DNA from: Dolomedes plantarius
Taxonomy: Eukaryota; Arthropoda; Arachnida; Araneae; Dolomedidae
DNA: 64,000 nt
Direction: 5' to 3'
Assembly: GCA_907164885.2 (NCBI GenBank)
Contig: OU015499.1
Span: 161,994,590-162,058,589, forward strand
Shown one piece after another: positions 55,663 to 64,000 of this stretch; position 1 is the first letter of the stretch, and each line of letters starts with the position of its first letter. Made by a program: the position numbers and the translations under genes. Below the pieces are notes generated by a model. It was not told the origin of the DNA, ran no database searches, and saw only the letters and a program-made list of their open reading frames with translations.

Positions 55663-55901
55663 AGACTCAGTAAAGAGTCCATTATTCGATACACGACACT
55701 ATGTGCAATTTATTAAATTTAAACAATTTTCAAGAGCTCACTTCAAAATTGAAATAATATATTTCATACATAAAAATTTAAGACAATATCTAATATAAAA
55801 GTGTGTAAAACCCTTCTAATAAAATAAAAAATGAATTTAAAATAATTAATAGACAGACAGACGCGCAAATTAATCCATTCTCGATAAGAAGCCATAAAAT
55901 A

Positions 55902-55907
55902 TTTATT
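55902..55907 (-). terminator. Candidate poly(A) signal of zinc-finger locus 2
   Basis: AATAAA on the minus strand at the position equivalent to 22614-22619 of locus 1. Confidence 0.5.
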
Positions 55908-56449
55908 TATATATCATTATTCACATTTATTTCCTCATTTACAGAACACAAAAGATGCAGAGAAAAACAGTAAAATCTTAAAAATTATAATTAAATATTA
56001 GGCAAAAACAAAAACCGGAAGCATTGCATAAGTGACATTTCATGACACCATTTCCTGCAATATAAACAGGTATAATGACAGGTATTTTTACTTCAATCAC
56101 TTTGGTGGGTCAAGTATCCCTCAGGTATCGTAGGTCATGACCGATATCGCATTGACATATTTAAAAAATGTAATAATATCATAAAATACTAACTTAATTC
56201 CAAAACATAATTATGTGCGATATCTTCTCTGAGTAAAGACCATCAAACCTGAGATTGAATTCCATTTTCACAACGATGGGACAAAAATATTTCTTTGCGT
56301 CCAAAAATCCTGTTTCAAACAATAGAGTTGGTTACATCCCTGAATGGGTAGGGAGATGCGTTTTTCCTGTATTCTCAAGCCATAAGCATATGTCTCATAC
56401 ACTGCAAATGAAAGGGTTTTTCTTTTAAATTACTCAAAGGACATGACTC

Positions 56450-56696
56450 CGTGGATAAGGAGATGCGTTTTCAAATTAAACGACGATGAAAATCTTTTCT
56501 TATATACAGTGCAGGCGAAAAGTTTCTCTCCTGTGTGGGTGCAAAGATGTGCTGTTAAATGACCCTACTGAGAAAATGTTTTCTCACATGCGGTGTATGA
56601 GAAAGGTTTCCCTCCTGTGTGGATGCGGAGATGTTTATCTAAATAACCCTGTCGAGATAATGTTTTCCCACATACAGTGCAGGCGAAAGGTTTCTC
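56450..56696 (-). pseudogene. Post-stop fingers of zinc-finger locus 2
   Basis: After TGA 56697-56699 the frame continues [20 protein letters not shown], then a finger with a second-position change ([11 protein letters not shown]) and a TAG, then FACTVYKKRFSSSFNLKTHL. Three fingers, two of them degenerate. They can only be translated by readthrough. Confidence 0.7.
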
Positions 56697-58232
56697 TCAT
56701 GTGTGGGTGCGCAGATGTCTTTTTAAACTACCCTGCACAGAAAATCTCATCTCACATGCAGTGCAGGCAAAAGGTTTCTCTCCTGTGTGGTTGCGGAGAT
56801 GTGTATCTAAACTAACTTGTTGGGAAAATGCTTTCCCACATACAGTGCAGGCGAAAGGTTTCTCTCCTGTGTGGGTGCGCAGATGTCTTTTTAAGCTACC
56901 CTGTTCAGAAAATCTCATCTCACATGCAGTGCAGGCAAAAGGTTTCACTCCTGTGTGGATGCGGAGATGTTTATCTACACTAACTTGTTGGGAAAATGTT
57001 TTCCCACATACAGTGCAGGCGAAAGGTTTCTCTCGTGTGTGGGTGCGCAGATGTCTTTTTAAATTACTCTGGTGAGAAAATCTCATCTCACATGCAGTGC
57101 AGGCAAAAGGTTTCTCTCCTGTGTGGATGCGGAGATGTGTATCCAAACTACCTTGTTGGGAAAATGTTTTCCCACATACAGTGCAGGCGAAAGGTTTCTC
57201 TCCTGTGTGGGTGCGCAGATGTCTTTTTAATTGACTCTGTTGAGAAAATCTCATCTCACATGCAGTGCAGGCAAAAGGTTTCTCTCCTGTGTGGATGCGG
57301 AGATGTTTATCTAAACTACCATGTTGGGAAAATGTTTTCCCACATACAGTGCAGGCGAAAGGTTTCTCTCGTGTGTGGGTGCGCAGATGTATTTTTAAAC
57401 TACCCTGCTCAGAAAATCTCATCTCACATGCAGTGCAGACAAAAGGTTTCACTCCTGTGTGGATGCGGAGATGTTGATCTAAATAGCCCTGTCGAGAAAA
57501 TGTTTTCCCACATACAGTGCAGGCGAAAGGTTTCTCTCCTGTGTGGGTGCGCAGATGTCTTTTTAAACTACCCTGTTCAGAAAATCTCATATCACATGCA
57601 GTGCAGGCGAAAGGTTTCTCTCCTGTGTGGATGCGGAGATGTTCCCGTAACTTTACCCGTTGAGAAAATCTTTTCTCACATATCGTGCAGGTGAAAGGTT
57701 TCTCTCCCATGTGGATACGAAGATGTGTTTTTAAACTACTCTGTACTGAAAATGCGGTCCCACATACAGGGCAGACGAAAGGTTTCTCTCCTGTGTGGGT
57801 GCGGATATGTCTCTCTAAGTCTACCTGTTGAAAAAATCTTTTCTCACATACAGTGCAGGCGAAAGGTTTTTCTCCTGTGTGGGTTCGAGGATGTATTTTT
57901 AAATCATCCTGTACAGAAAACATTTTCCCATATATAGTGCAGGCGAAAGTTTTCTCTCCTGTGTGGGTGCTGAGAATATTATCAGCAATGTGGTACGAAT
58001 GATGTGTATTTAAGGCGGCCAATTGTGAAAATCTGTCACATAAATTACATTCGAAGGTTTCTTCGGTGCGAAGGGGAACCTGTGCACTGAAACTTTTTAT
58101 ATTTAAACTAATCGAAAATGTGTCACATGGAGTGAGTTCCTCTTCGGCTTTAGTAGGGTTCTGCTCGCAGGAATGGCTCTCATTGGAATGCGATTTTAGA
58201 CTGGAAATACACTATATTTCGTTTTCTGGCAT
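56697..58232 (-). CDS. C2H2 zinc-finger array protein, 15 fingers (locus 2; leader stop)
   Basis: Ancestral start ATG 58232 (MPENEI then TAG 58214-58212). After this single stop the frame is open through a Cys-poor leader (EQNPTKAEEELTPC), a short first finger (ECNLCDRFSQLAALNTHHSY, one residue shorter than in locus 1) and 15 TGEKP-linked fingers, ending at TGA 56697. The array finger 1 has lost its second Cys (FACTIYGKMF). From finger 5 on, two finger types alternate, FACTACEMRFSxQxxLKRHL and [20 protein letters not shown], a two-finger (168-bp) repeat unit. It should bind DNA in the nucleus. No effector domain is visible. A splice acceptor (TTTTTACAG) lies upstream at about 58352. Translation would need readthrough, another start or an RNA-level change. 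Confidence 0.75.
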
Positions 58233-59108
58233 GCCGACGCTTCTGTACACGGTGATCGGATAATTAACTGCCAGCAATACGTTGAATTCCTAAATTTGTG
58301 GACACCATAAACATTCTAGTATCGCCTTTTTCAATCTGTACCGAGCACCTGTAAAAATAGGGAAAAGAAACTGAATAAGATATATTAACCTTTTACACGA
58401 CAACGTTCCATAAATGGAAAATCAACTTCAAAATTTTGTGAAAAATACAACGTTATTCGTATTACTCTATAAAAATAATTAAGTAGGTCGAAAGTATGGA
58501 TTGATTTTTGGCATCGATGTCACGTTAATAAAATAAATAGTGTCCAGGGTGGGAAATCGTAATTTCGGCATCTTTCTAGCTGTTCGCCGAAATTCAAAAA
58601 TTCATATAAATATGAAAATTTAACAAATGTTTTTATAATTGAGAGAAATTAAAAATGATCATTTTCTTGGTAGAACATAAGCTATGACAAAAAATTTTTA
58701 ATTTTGTTGCTACTATTAGGTAAGAAATTTGCATTTTCCAGAAATTTAACATTGGCGTGTAAAGGTTAGTTTTTTAATATGATAAAGTTCTTTTGAATAC
58801 AGTACATAAAAATATTGATAAAAAATTTCGAATACTAGAGCTTTTAGTTAGCGTCGACGAAAGATGTTTATTACTTTGACCTACTCTCGATTCCCCTGCC
58901 CCCTCTCTCTCCCTCTCACACACATTCTACTACAGATATGAAGTGAATTACGCATAGCTGCCCCTGAAAAACGTGTTTGTTCATAGAAGTCGTTTATGAC
59001 TCAACTGGTGAGGCACATATACTGAAAAATAGCGTTATAAGGAGTTCTTATTATTGTCCTTTACTCTAAGAATTTCTTCTGTTAGTAAGGATACGCTACA
59101 CTGATGAG

Positions 59109-60575
59109 ATGTCTCATTCAAAACCATTTCCTACTGTAGATAAGGCACTCGACTATTTTTACACATTATCTAATGATTCTGAAATTGATGTATGGATATT
59201 TGTCAACTGCTTCCAGAAGAAAGTGGATGTTTAACAGATGATATATATGACGATATTTTTGGGCCTGTCCTGGCATAAGATGCTTGTGGTCAAGTCGAAA
59301 TATCTACAAAAATAGATGGCAATGAAATATCTAATGAAGACGGATTTGATCTTGAAAGTACCTTGAACTTCAAAGAGAAGACCCAATTTAAAGCGAAAAC
59401 TAAAGTCAAAAGAGAAAAACATCCAACATCATGCAAGTTTGAAAAAAATTCTAAAAACTGATAGCATTAATATTTCTGAAATGTTACCGTATCTCCTGTT
59501 GAAATAGTTCACAAGTTCATACCAATAAAATATCTATTGCATTTAGCAAATATCTTGGATCCTCTTGGATATAGAGCTTCTATCCACTGTTCAAAATCAA
59601 GAAAAGCATGAAATTTTCTTGGACAACTGTTTTTCATCACATAAGCTGTTTACCGAGTTGCCTGAAAAGGGTTTCAAAGAAACTGGCACGATTCGGGAAT
59701 TTCGGACAGGAAGATGACCTCTCAGATCACCAAAGAAGGCCTCAAAATGGCAAAGAGGAAATTTTTAGTACTGAAGTGACGGTCAATATTGCATTTTCCG
59801 CTCGAAAGACCGTATTGTTGTAACTATAGCACCCAATTATTCAACGCATAAACCTATCAGTACAGTCGAACCCCGTTATAGCGAACCTGGTATATAACGA
59901 ACGAAAATTTTGGTCCCGCCGTTTTCTATTGTACGTAATTTAATTAGTATTGTGTCAGTTTGGTGTAATCTATGTAATTCATTATCATTTTTAATATATT
60001 TTATCATTTTTTAATACATCATTATTGAATACACATTGCAACTGATGAGTTGAACATTTTGTGAACTAGCATTTTTCTTAACGGTTCGGATATAGCGAAC
60101 AACCGGAAAAAGCGAACTAAACTTTTGGTCCCTTGAAGTTCGTTATAACTGGGTGCGACTGTAAAACCAAGCGATTTTGTAGAGCATGAAAAAAGAAAAC
60201 TGATGTTTCTCAGCCACATCTGATAAAAATGTATAGTGAGGGAATGGGAGGTGTGGATTTGCGAGACAAGACTTCTTCGATCATATTGACATTATGTTTA
60301 GAAGCAAAAAATGGTACTGGAATTTTTGCAACAATGCTCTAAATATGGCTGTCACTGTTAGATGGCTATTGCGTTCACATTTGCACAGAGGTACGACAGT
60401 TGAACAATCATATCTCAATTTTCAGACAGAAGTAACTTTGTGTTTGCTTCGCATGAAACCGATAATCCACTCTGTTCCTGGACCTCGGGCACATTGCTCT
60501 GAATCTTTCAGACAATCAGAAACACATATCTTGTGCCGGCAATTTTTGTGCGTTACCTGTGTAATTTCTGAATAA
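59109..60575 (+). pseudogene. piggyBac-like transposase, internally deleted
   Basis: ATG 59109: MSHSKPFPTVDKALDYFYTL then SNDSEIDV and an acidic DDIYDDIFGPVL, the usual N-terminus of this piggyBac group. A basic stretch follows (KAKTKVKREK). The first half of the catalytic domain is missing. The frame returns at about 59610 with FLDNCFSSHKLFTELPEKGF and KETGTIREFR, which carries the GTIRxxR signature, then SKDRIVVTIAPNYSTHKP. A Tigger MITE intervenes. Then GMGGVDLRDK (60246), RSKKWYWNFCNNALNMAVTV and TEVTLCLLRM follow. Several frameshifts and stops. Inactive. Confidence 0.85.
59863..60161. mobile_element. Tigger-type MITE (299 bp)
   Basis: Inverted ends CAGTCGAACCCCGTTATAGC and, from the right, CAGTCGCACCCAGTTATAAC, flanked by TA (59861-59862 and 60162-60163). 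It interrupts the piggyBac pseudogene after its THKPIS codons, so it inserted later. Confidence 0.9.
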
Positions 60576-61070
60576 CGTTTAGAAATTTACTTACAACTAC
60601 TAAAAAAATTGTGCACAGAAATCGAGATTTGAATTTAAATGTCGTTAATCATATTTTATAAAATCATGTGAAAAAACTAAGTGTTTCCCGGCAATGTCCC
60701 ACTTCTGGAACATGCTATAAATCATATAAGTTTTTTTTCTTGGAGAAAAAAAACTTAACCATATTTATTATGTTTGAGTTTTAATGTGATTTTTATCAAT
60801 AGATTGTGTTATCGTTGGTCACAGTGCGGGGTGAAAAAGGTTAGCACTGTTTCCAGCGCGCTCGTTTCGTATGTTTCACGTGAAATCAATAGCAATATAA
60901 AAAAGTTTGTGCTAGGAACTGATATACCTATAAACTAAGATGTTATAAATTATGTTCACGATTAATTACACTGAGCATTTTAAATTTATTATAATTAGGG
61001 TACCAGTACCCTTAGCCATTGTTATTCTTTTGTCCTGGTAGATCATAATGACGTGGTGAGAATTGATATA

Positions 61071-61570
61071 GAGGTAACCCACCTATAACACGGTACATAG
61101 GTTCCTAGAAAATGCCGTGTTGTGTGAAATCATGTTATGCGAGACCCAAAGCTAGTACAAAAGGGGGGGGGGGGGTTACGTTCCGAAAACTTACTAAAAA
61201 CAAACTTTTTTAAAAATTCCATATAAGCAAATTATTTTTTTAAAATATAAATGTATAACACAAAACGAAAAGAAACCAAAAATATTATTTTCATTTAATG
61301 TGACCTTAAATAAATAAATTTCTTCCTCATCGCTGCTCAGTACAATGAAACGAAAACATTTTCGGTTTAACTATATCTACTTCACTTTCAGAACCTTTTT
61401 CTTCATTTAGATATTTTGCACCTTCTATCCTCTTTAAAAAATCTGTAATGTTGGTTTGTTTGCTGGTTCTTACAAGGTCATTGTAGATTTCACGGTATGG
61501 AGATAGACAATTGCGCAGCTCCCTTTTGAATTTTCGGCTTCTTTCAGCGGAAGGGTAGACGAATCGAAAG
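61071..61570 (-). pseudogene. Tigger-type transposase C-terminus and 3' end
   Basis: The minus strand from about 61570 to the TGA at 61327-61329 reads RSRKFKRELRNCLSPYREIY, then SKQTNITDFLKRIEGAKYLN and ESEVDIVKP. The KQT.ITDF motif is typical of Tigger/jerky transposase ends. Bases 61071-61326 are the 3' untranslated part and terminus (GAGGTAACCCACCTATAACA), shared with 19291-19600. TA precedes it at 61069-61070, directly at the edge of the segmental duplication. Confidence 0.65.
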
Positions 61571-62725
61571 AACTAAGTCCTGCCACGCGGTACATTCTAA
61601 CTAAAAGTTTTATATAGATTTATTCAAATTATTTGCATTACTCCGGCGTGACCGGATCAAATCAAATCTTCTCATAAAGATATCAAAATGTACATTAATC
61701 TAAACAAAATCAAAAGTGCATCTGCTGACGTCATCAGCACGAATTCGAACGACGCAGCGTTCGTCCGCGTGGGGGTATACGCCATCGGAGTGAGGCGGCC
61801 ATCTTGGAAACCTTTGGAGAGCAAAACTAGGAAACCCTATGGAGATTAGCATTGCCTCCTTTTTTGCGGAGACTCTTGCTCGAAACCTATACACACTTAA
61901 AGAAATTCCTACTATGTAAACCATAATTTATTTGGAATCTGCGACTTTTGATAAAAATTACGCCTGGACACGCTGTTTTTAATGAGAAAAACAATAAATA
62001 TTATTCAGTTTCAAATTTCAGTTTGTCAAACACTGCCTAGTAGGCGATAAGCGTATTGAAATAGAAAATTATGATAACCCTTGTATGGTAACCTTCTAAA
62101 TCAAATATGCCAAATCATTTTGGGATTGTTTAGATTAATTCATTTCCGGTGTCTGTTTGCCATGTACAATGACGACAATATACGATATTTGTTCTTTTTT
62201 CAGCGAGAATTTAAATTTAATAAAACGAGGGCAAGATGCTTTGAAGTCTTCCCACTTGCAGTCGTTTCATTACGACCCGTGTGGGATTATATGTGCATGT
62301 GTTCATGCAGCAATGAAAAATGAAACTTACGATGTTGAAGTAAGTTTTATTTGTGTTTTTTTGCCTATTAAAGAAAAAATATGCTCTTCTGATTGGCTAG
62401 TATTTCAGTTATAAATCTGTCTTTTCATAAATAGAACATATCAAATTCCAACACATATGATTACTTCTGAATGATTTTCTTGTTGGCTTTCGAAGTAGAT
62501 AACGATAGTTTATTTCAGTGTGAAAATTGCAGTTTGGACACAATAAAACATGATTAAGAAGAACTCACTTCCGCCATTATGGCTCTTATCGGAGTACCTG
62601 GGCTTATCCAATGATGACTATGATTAATTTGAGTAAGGGGGCTCGTGAAATTGGTCAATAGAGGTTTTTAAGCTATACTTATTGCTGAGTTAAGAGAATT
62701 TAAATTTAAATTAAAATTTTTGTTT
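61571..62725. other. Unassigned, with a GC-richer patch
   Basis: 61715-61870 is CpG-containing (GACGTCATCAGCACGAATTC; GCGTTCGTCCGCGTGGGGG; GCGGCCATCTTGG) and might be regulatory or transposon sequence. No gene recognised. Confidence 0.3.
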
Positions 62726-63332
62726 TTAACTCTTACGTCGGCTCATCGGTCCAGGAAACCGCTGTTGCACCTGTTCTGAAGGGTGGTGTGTTGGTGGGGG
62801 TGATCAGACTGTCGAGGGTTTGTGAGTTCTTCAGTCGGATCCTGACCTTCAAGCACAACACATCGGGGATTTTCGCCTCCTCGTATTTTGTCGGTAAATG
62901 TAATCTTCGTAAAACATAGTCGGTCTGTTGGACCGATGAGACTTGAACTGATTTAAATTTTTGCCGGTCTGTATGACCGATAAGCCTTGAACCGTATTAA
63001 TTATCTGTCAGTCTGCATGCAATCTAAGATCTTTGTTTTATTGTAGTAGCTAGTAGCATGGCTGAAAGAATTCCTCCTGTTTTACAACGAACCAGACCAG
63101 ACATTAGGTCTCTCTCGCGCTATCACAGATTGAGGAATCGGATTCTGAAATTTTTGTTGAATAATCTATTTTTTATTTACCCTTTTCAAGAATGAGAGGT
63201 GGCAGTAGTTTTGCATTAATGACTTACAGCTGCGAAAGACTTATACAAATAGGAAAATATCCTAATTTTATAGCGTGGCAGTCTGTCAGACCGATGAGCT
63301 GGGGAACAGTATAAAGACAGATGAGATTAAAT
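62726..63332 (+). mobile_element. piggyBac/Looper-like element with GGTC-palindromes
   Basis: Three copies of a 15-bp near-palindrome: CGGTCTGTTGGACCG (62921-62935), CGGTCTGTATGACCG (62965-62979), CAGTCTGTCAGACCG (63279-63293), each followed by AT(G/A)AG, plus a reverse half-site CTCATCGGTCC (62742-62752). TTAA lies near both edges (62726-62729; 63329-63332). Such palindromes are known near Looper/piggyBac termini. Confidence 0.55.
63058..63195 (+). pseudogene. Short N-terminal ORF in the piggyBac-like element
   Basis: ATG 63058: MAERIPPVLQRTRPDIRSLS, followed after a possible 1-nt shift by IEESDSEIFVE, an acidic motif like those near piggyBac N-termini. Stop shortly after. Probably the residue of the transposase start. 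Confidence 0.4.
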
Positions 63333-64000
63333 AAAAAGGCGTACACACACAGAGAGAAAAAAGAAAGGAAAGAAAACGTGCCTTTTGGGAGCGATCAAAA
63401 AAGAAATAAAATGGGATTTTATTTAGCACAAATGATTCTTCAATTACTTTCCATTAAATATCATTTTTTTCTATTTTAGACCTTATTTCTTTTCACTATA
63501 AACTTCGATTTTTTTAGGGCCTTCCGTGGGTGAAACGAATGAAAGTACATATATCTATGCATATTTTTGTTATGAGTTTAAATGACATCTGAGACTGAAA
63601 GAAAATTCTTTAATATGCCAATGAATTAAATTTTGTTATATGAATTCAGCATTTTAGTAGTAGCATGATATGATATAATGGCAAAAATTATCTTCAAAAG
63701 TAAGCTATGGCCAAGAGAATACATGGAGCTGCTTTCAGCTATAAAACACTTCGAACAGTTTATTTCTTCGATAGCAGAGTACAGAAACAGCGGGATGGTC
63801 TCAGTAATTATCACAGCAAATGAATTTGCTGAATGTTTTAAAAGAATTTAAGAAAATTCAGAGGAGGAAGAAATAAAACAGGAGATAAGTTCAAAACAGA
63901 CTATTTTTACATGAATATTGACATAATTTCTCAGGGCGGTACTAAAAGTTTTCAGAGCTGAAGAAATATGAAGAAGATTTTGAGTTTATTCATGACATAA
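63333..64000 (+). other. Unassigned, with a 57-codon frame at 63678-63851
   Basis: ATG 63678 begins MAKIIFKSKLWPREYMELLS and continues AIKHFEQFISSIAEYRNSGM. The composition is protein-like, with Trp, Met, His and Glu. Stop at 63849-63851, followed by an acidic reading. Unrecognised; possibly a transposon fragment. Confidence 0.3.

Larger units (their letters stand above)
58389..60840 (+). mobile_element. piggyBac-like element inserted beside zinc-finger locus 2
   Basis: Flanked by TTAA (58385-58388) and TTAG (60841-60844, one change). Ends CCTTTTACACGACAACG and, from the right, CCTTTTTCACCCCGCACTG. Locus 1 has the uninterrupted sequence at 24897-24905. About 2452 bp, containing a transposase pseudogene and a Tigger MITE. 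Confidence 0.88.
55663..61070 (-). repeat. Segmental duplication unit 2 (zinc-finger locus with insertion)
   Basis: Collinear with 22312-25120 except for the piggyBac-like insertion 58389-60840, one extra TTAA, and differing finger number. Confidence 0.88.

Noticed and set aside
56486..57937. Plus-strand frames up to 232 codons over zinc-finger array 2
   Set aside because: Same antisense artefact; the minus strand encodes canonical C2H2 fingers.
56697..57960. CRISPR-like regularly spaced repeats
   Set aside because: The 84-bp periodicity is the codon pattern of C2H2 fingers in a eukaryotic genome.

Overview
This window looks like an arthropod nuclear genome, most probably a spider or another arachnid. 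That is inferred from the very AT-rich sequence, the spliced eukaryotic gene structure, two long C2H2 zinc-finger arrays with [13 protein letters not shown] linkers, and a crowd of DNA transposons, LTR elements and a tRNA-derived SINE. I see no bacterial, organellar, rRNA or intact tRNA sequence. The species is not determined. Everything here was read by eye; no database search was run.

The only sequences that look like host genes are two paralogous, same-strand (minus) C2H2 zinc-finger loci about 33 kb apart (about 22.3-25.1 kb and 55.7-61.1 kb). They form a dispersed segmental duplication that includes the 3' flank, poly(A) signal and upstream intron edge. Both finger arrays are open (14 and 15 fingers). 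Each copy carries its own stop in the N-terminal leader, and both arrays end at a TGA that replaces the glycine codon of an HTGEKP linker. The second copy also contains a 2.45-kb piggyBac-like insertion at TTAA that is absent from the first.

Layout: 0.6-3.9 kb, a repeat carrying a TTAA-target element and a P-element-like transposon (19-bp inverted ends, 8-bp target duplication, THAP-domain first exon), itself invaded by a TTAA MITE. 4.1-7.8 kb, a broken piggyBac element invaded by a complete Tc1/mariner-type element with an open 372-residue DDD transposase and by a 186-bp hAT MITE. 9.5-13.3 kb, nested BEL/Pao, Ty3/gypsy, TTAA MITE and LINE RNase H fragments. 14-17.3 kb, repeats, a TTAA MITE and a PIF/Harbinger-like MITE. 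18-19.1 kb, an open reverse transcriptase of Penelope-like type. 19.3-20.7 kb, Tigger-like debris, large (TA)n tracts and a Tc1 pseudogene. 22-25 kb, zinc-finger locus 1. 25.85-30.06 kb, a Ty1/copia element bounded by 5-bp duplications. 32.76-38.64 kb, a decayed Ty3/gypsy element. 40.3-46.7 kb, piggyBac debris, repeats, a hAT MITE and a TA-flanked element. 46.7-51 kb, mostly unassigned sequence. 51.1-55.1 kb, Tigger and pogo-like elements with a SINE insertion. 55.7-61 kb, zinc-finger locus 2. 61-64 kb, Tigger and piggyBac-type debris.

The main story is nested transposon insertion. At several sites the target duplications, and in three cases a paralogous empty site inside the same window, let the order of events be reconstructed. 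Elements with TTAA targets (the piggyBac type) are strikingly numerous, about ten in 64 kb. The most plausible still-functional coding units are the mariner-type transposase (5113-6231) and the Penelope-like reverse transcriptase (18052-19092).
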